Origin: Isoetes taiwanensis
Lineage: Eukaryota; Streptophyta; Lycopodiopsida; Isoetales; Isoetaceae
Direction: 5' to 3'
DNA: 64,000 bases
NCBI GenBank assembly: GCA_021234155.1
Contig: JAJEKV010000050.1
Location: 2,365,842-2,429,841, forward strand
Both the position numbers and the translations under genes were made by a program. Within the stretch, counting starts at the first letter, position 1, and every line of letters starts with the position of its first letter. Below the pieces are notes generated by a model. That model saw nothing but the letters and a program-made list of their open reading frames with translations. It was not told the DNA's origin and did no database searches. Shown here piece after piece: positions 1 through 13,372 of this stretch.

Positions 1-3000
1 TGTAATTTGATATTCTACATCCTATATTTCGAGTTTTAACATGATGCATGTTTTTAGAACTCGCAAATTGCATGATTTCTCATGGGAACTATAACTTATA
101 GTAGACGTGTACGTATCCAAGTTATATGTATTGGGCATGATGTTTGGAATGGGGTTATGTATAAGCATTCTTATGGTTCGGCAAGCATATCGCGCATGTA
201 TATATTATGTTTGACATGGATAACTGTTGACCTTATTCTATTTCATATTTCATATTTCATATTGCATCAGTATTTGTTATATGTATGTGATATATTTGGT
301 CTATGATGCATTGACATTTGCTACATGTAGTTCCTCTATCTTGCTTATGTTTTTTCTTATGCGGTATGTTTCTTGTCGGTGTTATGACTGCATTAATACC
401 AATATGCCCCGTCATTTCTCTTACCGCTTGTTTTTCCTCATGGAAACTATAACTTACAGTAGACTTGCACATATCCAAGTTATAGGCATTAGGCATGGCC
501 TCTTGCATAAGAGTCTGTTTTTCCTCCAGAGTGCTCGTTGCTTGATCTGACCTTTTTTCATATGTTTAGCAGCGGTGATGTTGGACTCGTTTTTTCCCAG
601 TGGTTTATATGTGTCTCTTATGGGGTTTGGTTCTTGTTGATGTTCAACTACCCTAAGACCTATGTGCCTTTAATCCTATCTTGTTAATTTTCATTGGCTT
701 AGTCATTTTTCTTCTGTCCATGTTACCCATCACATACCTAGTTTTAGTTGTCTATTATTGCTCCATTTGTCTCTCATAATCCGTGAGTTTCTTTAATTGG
801 TTGCTCTACTTTTATACTAGTTCCAATTGTCCCATTTCTTCCTTATAGATCCTTGCAGTTTCACTTGTGCTTCACCCGCTTTTGTAGTTCTTGGATACGC
901 CATCTTTTGTCATCATGGTATCCTTTCTTCTATTCCTTCTACTTTGATTTGTCCCATGTTGCTCCGCTTGTTCTATGGTTGGTTGGTCTTTTTAGTTCTT
1001 TTCAATCTTGCTTTTGAAAGTTTTCAAATCCTTGTGGCTACATTTTTCACCTTTCCTTTCTGTTAGTTTGAAGCTCTATTCTTCTTGTTTCTTTGTTGGG
1101 TTTTATTCTTTTAGTCTAATTAGTTTCATGCTTGGCTGTTGGTTCACTTTGTCCTTACTCATGGTCCATTACTCCTTTTCCAGGCTTTTGTTTACTTGTT
1201 CTATTAGTCATTGTTAGTCTTGTTTTCGCATTGTTTGGTCCATGTGGTTCATGTTACTCCTTTCATCGCAATCTCATTGCTCTATCCCCCTGCTTCGTTT
1301 GTTTCATTTACCATGTGATCTCTGATCCCCTCCATCGCACTCAGTCCTTGAGTCTAGTTGGTCCCTAAGGTTGGCATGCCTCGTCAGTTTGTTGGTTGAC
1401 CATCGTTTATTCATTTTTGGCTTCTATACTTTGAGTTTGACCAGTGCATATTTTCTAGAACTTCTTTTTCGCTTGATTTCTTAGGAGAACTATAACTTAC
1501 TGTAGTATGTCTTTTGTCGTTGTTATGGCTGCTTGTTTTTTTTCATGGAAAATATAACTTATGATAGACTTGCACATGTCTGAGTATAGGCATGAAGGTT
1601 ATGCATGAGCATTCTTTATAGCAATGAGCATTCTATATCGATCATGCATTAAGATGTTTTCTTTAAGCTTAATTTTTTACCTCATTCTACACCAGTGTTC
1701 GTTAATGCATGGATATTTGTCTCATGTGATTGGTTTATCTTATTTTCTATGGGTCTCTGATGTGATATGGTTCTGATTAGTATATATAACGATTACCTTA
1801 AAATCAATGTGTTCCCGTCATTTTCTTATCTCGGTTAATATTCTACTATCCTATCCATTGTCCTCTCTTGGGGTCGCTGGTCACGTCCTTTAGTTCTAGT
1901 TGTCCTTCATTGCTCCATTGTTCTGTAGTCCGTGTGTCTTTTTAGTATTTGCCCTGGTTTCATACTTGTTCCATTGTCCCGTTTCTTCCTATGGTTTCTT
2001 ATAGTCCTACTTATACTCCATTTGCTTCATTAGTTCTTGCTTTTGCCAATTTTGTTCATCTAAGTTGATACTTATGTCTTGTGTCTTTATGCAATCCTTC
2101 TTTGTCCTCTCTATTGCAGCTTATTCATGTGTTCAATTGTCGAATTTGTTCCTCTTGCCCTTCTAGTTCTGACGGTTTTTCTATTGCCTTTATCCAATTT
2201 CCTCCTTTTGCTCCGCCTATTCCATGGTTAGTGGTCTCTTTAGTTCTATTGATGCTTTCCACCTTGTTTTTTGCAGCGTCATTGCTTCAGGGCCTGATCA
2301 CCAATGTGCTGCTTCATTTCTTTGATCTCGATGTTCCACTGTCGTTATTCATTTTTCATAGTGTCTGCCCTGATATTTGTTCTTATTTCAGTCATCCTGT
2401 TTCTTCCTATGGACTCCTGCACTCTTGTTTGTGCTCTATTGCTTCTATAGTTCTTGTTACATTTTTTCTTACTCACTTCCCCCTTATTCTTCCAAGCTGA
2501 TCATCGGACACTTTTCCTGAGTTTTTTCTATCATAGTCTTTCATTGCCCGAATTGTCCCTCTCTCCATTCTATGTCTAGCGGCCATGTTCTATTGCCTTT
2601 AATCATAGTTATATTTCAGTTATATCCACTTGTTCTGCTTGTTCCATGGTTGGTTGGATTCATTTATTTTGAGTTTATTCTTTTAGTCTCATTATTGTTT
2701 AGCTTTGTTATTTTAATTTTCCTTGCTCATAATTTCGTTGCTCATCTTCGTGACCTTCAATTTTACTTGTTATATTGGCCTTGCAGGATAGACATTCATG
2801 CTTTCTTATCTTTGTAGTTTTCTTTATCTGGGTTGTCCGATTCATTGGAGTCTGTTTTTTCGCTTGTTGGCATCATTTTCCATTTTACTGTTGGTTCCCT
2901 GCACCCCACACGGTTCTTGTGTCTTGTTGGTCCCGAGTATTCCCTTGTCTCATTAGTTTTATTTATCTTTTATCCCTTATGGCTCCATTTTTTGTTTCTT

Positions 3001-3740
3001 GTAGTTCTCATCACGTTTTCAGTTGTGTTCAGGCTATGGGGATGTCACCTTGTGTCCCTTGTACCTTTGCTGGTGCATCGCTTTTTCAACTTATCATCAT
3101 TAGTCCCTTCTTAAGATATCAATCAATGTCTTTACCATAGTATTCGGGCCTTCTATTGTTTAGCCTATGGTTGGCACCAGGTTTTTTCCTTTATCTGCAT
3201 GGTTCTTCTGCTTCTTCAGCTCCATTGCTCATACTGCTGTTTTGGTTGATTTCTCGTTTCTTTGTAGTCTGACTGATCCATTTCGTTGCGTTCATTTTGG
3301 TTGCTCCATTTGCACTGTTTGTGTTGGTTCATTAGGCCTCATGCTGCTTTTCTTCATTTTTCATGGTTGACGTCCATTGCTTGTTTGGTGGTCCTTACTG
3401 TACCTCCTTGTTGTCAAGTGCCTCATGGCCTCTAATGACCCTTTTTTGTTCAATTTACCATTACTTACCCCCGTTGTCTTCTCCTTCTTGCCTTGTTTAA
3501 ATTAACATTAGTTACCCCTGTTGTCTTCTCCTTCTTGCCTTAATTGCCCTATTGTTCTGTTGCTCCTTTGCTCTGCTTTATTCTTTATCCATGTATTCCG
3601 GCCTTAGGGTAGTCTGCATATTTCAATCGATTTTCAGTGATCTTACTTGTTTTTGCTCGCAGTCTCAGTCTGTGATTGGAGGAGGTAGGTTCCTCTTTCT
3701 GTCGGATGTTATTGCTTTGCAAAGGATCTTTCCCTAGAAT
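1..3740. repeat. T-rich region of diverged long-period repeats
   Basis: No convincing gene is seen. The + strand is strongly T-rich and carries related blocks: an 'aactataacttatagtagac...atccaagttat' block near 85-150, 441-500, 1486-1510 and 1549-1600, and a 'tccatggttggttgg...tttagttct' block near 961-1010, 2215-2260 and 2636-2670. The blocks are diverged and irregularly spaced, so this looks like an old array or shuffled copies of a long repeat. Translated ORFs here are low-complexity hydrophobic strings that match nothing I recognise. Confidence 0.55.
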
Positions 3741-4284
<544 letters not shown>

Positions 4285-4575
4285 GAGCTCTCTAGAGCTC
4301 TGTGGCTTCCGAGTATTCTCATTTGTTGTGTCATTATCTTTGGAATCCTTTTCCATCCTGCTCATGTATTTTCACGATTAGGTTGGCGTTACGATGCTTG
4401 TTAGAAGGCATCTATCCCCTTGTCTTAAACTTCCATGTGGTATGTTTGTTTCACATTAGCGATGGTAGTCTTTTCAATTTTTGATATTGTGCTATTGTGT
4501 TTGGTTGCTTGTGTTGACTATTAACTATTTGTTTACTATCGGGTTGATTCTCAGTTGGCTATTGGTCGTGCTTTT

Positions 4576-4692
<117 letters not shown>

Positions 4693-4918
4693 GCTCTCAG
4701 CACTTGTAAACTTCAGGTAGGCTCCAAAGGATTCTTCTATTGGATGTGCCTATTTTCTCTTCCTGGCGTAGCTTTGTGGCTTCCAGAGGGCACTGAGGGA
4801 AAGACCCTCGCAGTCGGGCCTAGTGTATCTATATTGGCGTAGCAATGTCGCTCCCAAAGACAGGGCTCCTAACCTTTTCACGTTAATCATATGTGTGATT
4901 GTGCTTTGCAGTTCGGTG

Positions 4919-4962
4919 CGATCCTCTTTCTTGACACTGAGATCCTCTTTCTTGACACTGAG
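4919..4962 (+). repeat. Tandem duplication of a 22-bp unit
   Basis: The unit 'gatcctctttcttgacactga' occurs twice head to tail. No gene is seen in the surrounding 4691-5185. Confidence 0.9.
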
Positions 4963-5282
4963 ATGATAGCCAATTTTCAGCAGTTCCGAGGTGGTTGCGG
5001 TTGCAGTTTTCACTTCTACCCCTTCTTGTTGGGGTGGGGGTTGGGAGTCGATATTTGAGGGTTGCGGGCCGAGGTGCAGCTTTGGTATGGTCAATTCTGA
5101 CTTGGACGGGCTTTAGATGCGGTTTTGGGTTCGGGAACTTTGTGGGTTGTGGGCCCAGTTATATGTTTTAAGTAAGTAGATATGGTTGCGGTCATTGTTG
5201 GATTTTTTTTTCACTCATATTCACTCATGTTGGGGCCTCATTGTGTATGGGTCATTGTATTTTCACTCATTCAGCTCAATGG

Positions 5283-7148
5283 AACTCCACTTCACTAGAT
5301 GTTATTGCTTTGCAAAGGACCTTTCCCTAGAATGTACATATTCTTCTACTAGTGAGCTTTGGAGATCACTAGTTTGTCCAAGGAATGGCGAAACAAATGA
5401 ATGGTATGCACATGACTGTTTGACTCTCAAGTGCAAGAATTGTGGACCTACCAGATTACCAACTTGTCCAAATGAATTGAAATACATTCCAGGACACAAC
5501 ATTGAATGGAAGAAAGGTAAGAATTTAGCTTTCTTTTATCCCAAGTTCTATCACATTGACTCTATCATTACTATTGCAGGTGAGCCCATAGGAGGGCCTG
5601 AGCCTGATGGCAAGGGAGAGTACAACATATCTAACAAACTAGTAACCAAACTAGTTTACAAATGCTCAACTACTGCAGAGATTATCCAAGAAGCCAATGA
5701 ATTTATACCACATAATTATGAGGGGAGATGGCAGGCCAAACATTCAGGAAGTGTTTGGCAGCATTTCCAAAGGACACCATAGTTTCTGTCATAGATTTTG
5801 CTGAGAACTATACTTTTACGATTCAGCAAGAGATACAGAGTCTATACTGGAAGAATGATCAATGCACAATTTTAGTTCATATTACATATCGGCACGCAGC
5901 ATTGTCAAATGATCCAAGTTTCGATGAGAATGACAGAAGAATTATAAAGGAGACTCATTTCTATATATCAGATGATAGGGACTATGATACCTTGTATGTG
6001 CAGTATTGTTTGAATAAGCATCATGCATTTTTGACAAACAGAGGTGTAAAGTACAACGAACACATCATATGGTCTGATGGATGCTCCCATTAGTTTAAAG
6101 GAGCAAGGACCTTTTATTTCCTTGGTAGGAACTACCATAACAATGGCATTCCAATAAGTTGAAATTACTTTGCTTTCTATCATGGCAAAGGTAGCTATAT
6201 TTTTTTATGAATGTATTTGTAGTTTTAATTTGTGTTTTTTTCTGATAGTTAATGGAAGAGGTGAGCATGATAGCGCTGGAGCTGTCATTAAACGAGCTCT
6301 TACACATGAAATGTTGAAAAGAGGATTAGTACCACTAAGGAATGCACATGATGCAGTCGTCTTCCGGGTTAAACATTTCAGGGACAACTCCACACTCGAG
6401 GGCAAAGACAGATTTAGGTATGTTGAAATACTGCTTTGTAACTGTTAGGGTTTAGGGTTTATATAGACATTGAAATTTTCTTTCTTACATAGGTTTTTTC
6501 AGGAAATTGGGGTAGAGAGGTTGACAGATCAGATAGATATGATTGTTCTACACTTTCTGGTTCAAGCAAGTTCCATTCTATCAGGCCAATTCAAGCTACA
6601 GGTCCTACACAAGTTGATCAAATGGACTACAGTTGTTCCTGTCATAATTGTTGGTTAGGCAAAAATAGCAAGTGCCCTAACAAAGGTAGAATAGGTACAT
6701 GGCAATATTCTAAGCTAAGATCAGGTGCTGATTATGTGGAAGATGTTCTGGATGGCCCTATTTTTGAAGGTGATCCTCAATGGAACTCTGACATTCTTGC
6801 AGTTGGAGATAATTTTTCTGTAGTTTCAGAGCCAGAAAATAAGGAGAACGTGGACTTTTACGTGCTAAAGTGCATTAAGGTGAAACATGTAGTGGAGAAG
6901 GCATTCAAAGATCCATGTTTGTCAGAAATGAGGTAGTTGTTATTGGATTATTCTACAAGTTCTTAGGGAGAAACAAATATGAGTTACTGGTAAATGAACC
7001 AGAGTGTAATGTTTATAGTCATTTGGTTACTTCTGTTTATTTTGAGTTGAGTAAAATTAGTGGTAACTGTTTTGAGCTGCCAGAAGATACATATAACCAA
7101 ATATTGGACAGCTTGCCACAAAACAGTGCATTAATTGCTCAAAACTGA
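5283..7148 (+). pseudogene. Transposase-like gene, decayed (SDGC...HGKG family)
   Basis: This looks like a DNA-transposon transposase. The N-terminal part has a Cys-rich stretch (CLTLKCKNCG, near 5420-5450). The core reads SDGC-H-stop-FKGARTFYF near 6070-6110 and then HGKG-EHDSAGA-KRAL across a 70-bp intron (6191-6260). The C-terminal part has CSCHNCWLG...CPNKG near 6635-6680. A 63-bp GT-AG intron fits 5517-5579. The gene is broken: a frameshift near 5740, an in-frame TAG near 6092 where Gln is expected, a TGA near 6158 where Trp is expected, a frameshift near 6515 and another near 6930. The SDGC/HGKG core recurs in plant and animal transposon-like proteins I have seen, but I cannot name the superfamily with confidence. 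A partner gene lies downstream in convergent orientation. Terminal inverted repeats were not found. Confidence 0.6.
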
Positions 7149-7868
7149 GATCAACCTACATCAAGGAGATGAATCCAACAAGTAGAACAAGAAACTCTAA
7201 GACTTCTGCACATGGGAAGAAGAAGAGAACAGACTAGTTGTTCTTTTTAATTGTAAATTTCAGACCATTGTAATATGATTGTAGATCATTGTAATATGCT
7301 TTTTAATTGAAACAAGGTAGATCATGTAATGAAATTTTAACCATTGCTTCAATTCAATTTGTGTTTGAATTCCATTGATTTGTGTTTGAATTGAAATTAA
7401 AATTGAATTGTGTATGAATTGAAGTTGAAATGAACGTGTGTTTGAATTGAAATTGTGTATGATTGGAATGGTAAGCTTTAATTGAAATTGTGTATGATTG
7501 GAATTGTAAGCTTTAATTAGAATGAGTGTTTGTAAAACATAGATCACATTCATAACAGAAAATGATATTGCAAGGGTTACAAATCAGTGTAATATTGAAA
7601 ATGATATTGCAAGATTTACAAAGTTTACAAAATAGAAAATGATATTGCAAGGTTTATTAAACAGATATTACATTCATAAGAAAACAGTGCTTTACAAAAT
7701 CTCTGCACCTAAGGGGAAGATTGGTCCAGTATTAGTCTTGAACAAGAAGGCAAGTTTTTAAGCTGCCTCAAACATAAGTTTTAAGACTTAATTCATCACT
7801 TAGTTCATCACTTAAAATTACATAAGATGTCTTCCTTGTAATAACTTAGTTCATCACACTTAGCTTGA
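7149..7868. other. Spacer between convergent transposon-like genes
   Basis: AT-rich. Near 7340-7520 it contains imperfect repeats of 'gaattgaaattgtgtatga' and 'gtttgaattgaaattg'. Near 7560-7660 are three copies of 'gaaaatgatattgcaag'. No coding sequence is recognised; it is probably the shared 3' region of the two flanking genes. Confidence 0.5.
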
Positions 7869-9957
7869 TCACTTGAATATATTCTTCACAGTACCCATCA
7901 TATGCAACTTCTTCTCCAACCATTTTTCCATGGTAACATCATCCTCCATGGGCTGTCTGGGCTTTGTGGAGACAATAGAACTTTTCTCTGTAATGGAGAA
8001 AGTATCTCACACACTGGTGAAATCACCGTTGTGCTCAATTCTCGACCTGCAAACCCAAACAAGTAAATAAAAATTTATTTCTGCAAGCAAATTGTGCAAT
8101 CTAACGCTTACAAATGCTTAAGGTAGTTGGAATTCGCCCAGACTCAGCCATCAACTGGAACTTGAGGATCTGCATGATACAACTTAGGTTAGTCTACAAA
8201 TAAAACTCCTTACACATGTGCTGAAAAACTGCTTACCTTTTTTAAGTGGAGTGTTCATTGGAGATAATCCTTTGTCTGGAACCTTAGTTTCCATAGCACC
8301 CTCCTACCGAACCTCATTAACTACTTTTGAAATTTTTTCTGCATCAAAAAAGCTGTTGTAAGTTGTATACACATCAGTGAATGTTATGCTGAAATGTTGC
8401 TTAGCTTTCATTTATGGAGACAAATTACGCTTGGCAAAATAATGCTGGACAATGTTGTCTACAACACCATCACAGCTATTGTCTGCAACAAAAAAATCTT
8501 AAGTAAGGTAGTACATCTTATATCTCAATGTTAAATCAATTACCTGCTGATTTAATGGCTATCTGAGGACTCTCTTCACGAGTTAAGTATGAAAACTTCA
8601 TTGGACTTACCTTATCTACATCAACTGGATCTGCAAGGAATAAACAAACATGAAGCTACTAAATCAATTGAGAAAATACTAATAAATACCTCTGTCTATT
8701 GGTTTTTGACCACATGACTTAGTAGCACTCCTTGTTATTTTTTTCTTTGCCACTCTGACAGGCTGAAAGTCTATGCTTGCTGGATCATTGAATAAAGGTG
8801 TGCTGGAGCTAGTTTCTTCTCTGAATCTCTTCTTAGGTGTCACCTCCTTCTTACCACTCTTAACCTTGCTGCTTTTTTCCAATTCTTCTGCTTCAATTTC
8901 TTCACCTTCTTCTTCTTCATCTGAATCTGGTAGTTTGAGATCCTTGAAACCAAGTTTGTCCAAACTGCTTGGAGGAACCTCAACATCACAACCAGATGCA
9001 ATGCAAGCATGCTTTCCAGCACAACAGTGAAGCATATAACATGGTATATATGACCACAAGATTTAAGTTTTACATGCAATTCATATTCTTTTGAAAGCAA
9101 AAGACCACAACCCTCACATGTGGTTGCCCCTTTGAACATTGGGAAATTATAAGTTCCCATTCCTAGTTTTGAGAGATTCTTCTTAGATTTGTCATTCTGA
9201 TGAAAATATGCAGCATGCTTGCAATTGGCATGCCAATACTTCATATTGCTTTCATAACTCTCAATATCAGATTTAAGGTTAGAATTTCTTTCTTTAATTC
9301 CTGCAAATCTGCCTTTATCTCTTTTCAAGATCCTTGAAGTTTGCATTTGAGTTACTGATGAAACCTTCCATTCTGAATAGGTCTACCTGTTTCTGCATCA
9401 TTTCTTTCTTACTATCCTCTTACGTTAAAGAAAGTGACCTTATGTGATTCAGCAATGCAGTAGTGTTCTTCTCGAAAGCATTCACATGCTCTTTGTTCAG
9501 CTAAGCTTGGCAATCATATAAGCATCTGCTGCTAGACTCGCCCAATTAACCGTAAAATCATCAGGATTTTGCAATGCCTTTGCAGAATATGACCAGGCAA
9601 AATTTCTTACAAAAAGGGTTCTCAGTTCATTATTTGGAAGTGGTTTTTGATAAAATCTCTCTACCAAATCAGCGAGTGTTGCCTTGAACTAGGGTTTAAT
9701 TAACTTGATGTGTATCTTGCCAGTCTTAAGCATAAATTTTTCCCAAACCTGCAAAAAATCAGCACTTAGAACATGTGTCCACTTGATACTTCTTGGATTC
9801 TTTCCCTCCATCGAAAGTTTCCGCTTTCTTGCAAATTTAATGAGTGTTCTTGTAAAAAGTAACTCCTGCAAAACTGAATTCTTAGCCTATTCCCTTAAAA
9901 ATAAATTAGAAATGCAAGAGGGAGATCATACCTCGCCGGAATTGGGTTTAGTCGCCA
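7869..9957 (-). pseudogene. Convergent partner gene with Cys/His zinc-binding domain, degenerate
   Basis: Read on the minus strand, an ATG at 9957 begins MATKPNSGE and a GT donor follows. Later exons include a WTHVLSADFLQVWEKF segment near 9740-9790 and FKATLADLVERFYQKPLPNN near 9625-9690. Next come a coiled-coil-like stretch and a Cys/His cluster (CEGCGLLL...SCGHIYHVIC, near 9040-9120) resembling a RING-type zinc finger. An acidic Glu-rich segment (LPDSDEEEEGEE) and a basic tail follow near 8700-8950. Short exons continue to a stop at 7869. In-frame stops and a frameshift near 9045 show decay. The family is not one I can name. Its position, facing the transposase-like gene, suggests a transposon accessory protein; this is inference. 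Confidence 0.45.
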
Positions 9958-12740
9958 TGATAAAGATCAAAAAACAGATTTTCCCCATCTTCCTTGGTAT
10001 TCATGGCCTTCTCCCAAGAGGGTGGTCTGCATCTGCTCCGCTTGCCTTGAATACTTGCTTTGGTTCCATCTGCGCTGCACTCTACTCACATCAGAGCAAC
10101 TCTAAGAACATGTGGTCCTCCCATCCAATGTCCTATTGAATCCCTTACCTTGCAATAGATTGCTTTCCTGATGCAGATACCTGAAGTCCACACCTCCTTC
10201 CAGCTGGGATAGAAGAGCGACAATAGGGAAAGACAAACTCCTTCCAAGTTGTATATGTTAAGCATCTAAAACAACCATGGCTAACTAAACAAGACTCTGC
10301 TGCAACATACCTCCAAAGCCCTCAACAACAACCAAGTATCAGTCCAGCTAAAATCTACTATTCCTGAAGGGCTTTCTTTGCACACCCTTAAGCATCTCTG
10401 AAACATTTCATACGAAGGAATCTGCTCAAGAACAAGAAGACTAAGTCAATCTCAGGTCCAATCAACTGCAAGCCAATCACCTGTGCTAGGAGTACACTTA
10501 GATGCTAGCTAAATAAGTCCAATGCACTCCTCTCACTGTGCCTAATCTGTAGCAGATTAGAGTCAAGACAAACCTCAAGCTGAATGAGGTCTAGCAAAGA
10601 ATCTCAGATAATAAGACGGCACAAATTCTAGCTCTTGCTTGCCCCAACTGTATCTCAATGCAATAACATACAGACTTAGAAAAAATAGCTTGTGCTTCAT
10701 GTTTGAAATGGAAGAAACACAACCAACTACTATTGCTCAAGTACCTTTGCAGAATGAACTAACAAAGACCAATATAATATATAAAGCCCAAGAAGCTGCA
10801 GTGAGTGCAGCATTTTTTACTGCAGTGAGTGCAGCTATATAGAAAGCTGCAATGCTGCAGCATATTTTCTGAACTCGAGAAAGAAAGACGGTGCAGCATA
10901 TCAATCCTAAATTTGAATGGAAAGTCTGGCCAAGTATACATATGAAGAAAGGGCATAGAGCATTACCAGAAAGATTGATACTTCTCCCGAGCAAGAAACA
11001 GAGCTAACGGAACAAAAGCCTTGTTGATGCAGGATACCTTCCCATTCCATGGTTTAAGACGCAAAAGAAAGGCAGCACAACCACAAAGGCAATTCAGAGC
11101 ATCATCATAGGGCTCTTCAGGCACTAAGATGAGCTTTGAAAAACCCTTTACTTCAAACTAAGTTGTTGGCACTTTGCACCCTACTTCAATCTACAAAAAA
11201 AACCACTAAATCACAGAAGCAAGTGGCCAAGGATGCTATCTTCGACCACTCTTCCAACAGGAAAGGGATGAATTGGAGAGATGGGCGGCCGCCTGCCGCC
11301 GCCCTAGCCGCAAAACCCTAGCGCCTGCATTACCCACTAAACAGCTGGGAATAAGAAAACTTACTTCTATACCTTGCAAATTGCTTCTAGCAGCCCTTGT
11401 ATGTTGCAATCTGCAATGAGCACCTATAGGATGTATGCTTTTAAAAAACCTAGAGATTTCTTGTCTGCAATGTGTAGGCTGGAAAAACTGTAAACAAAAT
11501 CAATATAAATTGCTGGATCCAGAAGCTGGCACCATAGCATGTCCATTGCAACTGCCCATCTGTCTACCAAGCCCATGCTAGATCTAACACCTCCTCCAAT
11601 CGAAACCATCATTCGATGGCTGTGATAATTGCCAACTTGGGATCCCAAGAAATATATGAACCTACACCTGAGCCATATGTCCAATTATGGATCCATAAGA
11701 ACCTGTTGTAGATGCCTCCAGAACATCCAAATAAATTTGATAATCTATAAAGTCAAACCATGACAGAGTGCAAAAACCGAGTGCTGCTTTAAGCAATTTG
11801 AGATTATGAGCACTAAATATTGCCAAGTTTGATGGCACCCACATTCACAGAGGCAACACATACAAAAATCTTGATGATTTATTATTGGAGGAAATAACTA
11901 GCATGATATCTTGGGTAGCACAGGGTCCTGCCTGGCATGTTTACTACAAGTCATCCTATTATGCACAGGGCATGCTTTTGATCTGAAGCAAGGGCATTCG
12001 TAACTAGGTATACAACAAGTTCGAGATCATAAGCAAATCTGACGAAACAGAGAATCGAATTGAATTGAATTGGATGTTTTTTATCGTCTATGGAGACCAA
12101 TCAGCCTATGGGACTCAATACAAAAGCGCAGTAGGTGTATTACTACCCGCATTAAAAAATCTCGCCCTGAAGGGTTTTCGAGGGAAAAACTGTGGCAGCA
12201 ATAAGGCTGCTAACAAGCTGTACAAATATACATGATAAAGTATATATACATGTTAAGTGTTTATCCAGGGGCATATCTGAGCCCTCATATCCATTACCTC
12301 ATGAATGGATGATCCCTATTATCGCATTGAAGCCGTGCTCAGTATCATGTGTAACGGCTCGTGGGGCTTGACTAACAGAGCGTAATGTATCTGAATTTGA
12401 TTATATGGCAGGCAGCTCTAGAAGGCGTGACATTCATCCTCAACAGCACCCATCTGGTAGCACTGACAAAATCTGTCCTGGTGTGGCTCCCCAGTCCATC
12501 TGCCCGTCTCAATTTGGAGATGGTGGGCACCTATGCAAATGGAGGCGATGAGTTTGCGCTTTTTCATGGGCAGATGTGAATGCAGGTAGCACTATAGGTC
12601 TTGTTTCAATGTGGGATTTATGTTTCACCTGTAATGTGCCGTTTTGACATGCTCTAGGGCAAATGAGAGTATGCAGATGAAATTGAAAGTTGCACTCATA
12701 ATCGAAGTTAGCATAGTTAGGTATAATTAATAAAAGAAGG
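9958..12740. other. No recognised gene; possible remainder of the transposon
   Basis: Nothing is recognised with confidence. Near 10793-10855 the motif 'ctgcagtgagtgcagc' is repeated in tandem and a further 'gctgcaatgctgcagc' follows, a small palindromic cluster. A GC-rich patch lies near 11283-11325. ORFs are short and match nothing I know. Confidence 0.4.
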
Positions 12741-12748
12741 TCCACGTG

Positions 12749-13035
12749 GTTGGGTAAGGGGGGAGGGAGTTTGGACTACAATACAATCATAATCAAAAGT
12801 AGTAGCCAATTTTAAGTGTACTAAATGATGAATTAACCTCAAGCGGATAAATAAGATTCCATGAAAAGTTTAATGGGTTTACAATTATGGAGGTAGGTAT
12901 GGTTAAGGACGAGGACCAGAGGGTTGGAGGGAAGGGGGGCTAGAGTTAGGTTTACAATCATAATCAAAAGTAGTAGACAATGTCAGGTGTACTACATGAT
13001 GCGATTAACCTAGAGTGGATAAGTAAGATTAATTT
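12749..13035 (+). repeat. Tandem duplication, about 170-bp unit
   Basis: The segment around 12749-12860 ('caatcataatcaaaagtagtag...') recurs diverged at about 12920-13030. Each copy starts with a G-rich run (aggggggagg / aagggggg) and ends with 'gataaataagatt' / 'gataagtaagatt'. No coding potential is seen. Confidence 0.75.
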
Positions 13036-13241
13036 AGAGTAGAGTGCATTAACATTATCTTTTTCTTTATACTTTTTGGGTTTCTATGCCCCTTTTGTTG
13101 TTTGGGTCCCATGGCCAATTTAATCTCCGTAGACATTAAAAATCTATCCATCTATCTATCTATTATATTTCAAAAACGTTATTATCACGAAACCATTTGA
13201 ATCTATCTATTAGTTAAGATCTTGCGCTTCTACATTTTGTT

Positions 13242-13372
13242 GGGGAACATGGGAGCCCATTGCATTAAGATACATCCCTCTTTTGATAGGGAACACGGGG
13301 AGCCAATTGCATTAAGATACGTCCCTCTTTTGGTAGGGAACACAGAGAGCCAATTGCATTAAGATACGTCCC
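13242..13372 (+). repeat. Three tandem copies of a unit of about 58 bp
   Basis: The block 'gggaacacggggagccaattgcattaagatacgtccctctttt' (split here from a longer unit) occurs three times with few changes. Units abut directly with no unique spacers. Confidence 0.85.

Noticed and set aside
2081-3140. Hydrophobic ORFs that look like membrane proteins
   Set aside because: Their Phe/Leu/Ser content follows from the T-rich DNA. There are no conserved motifs, and similar ORFs appear throughout the region.
6446-6466. Interstitial telomere-like motif (TTAGGGTTTAGGGTTTA)
   Set aside because: Only about 2.5 units, inside an intron of the transposase-like gene; probably chance or a common promoter/intron motif.
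13242-13372. Possible CRISPR array
   Set aside because: Units abut directly with no unique spacers, and the setting is a plant genome.
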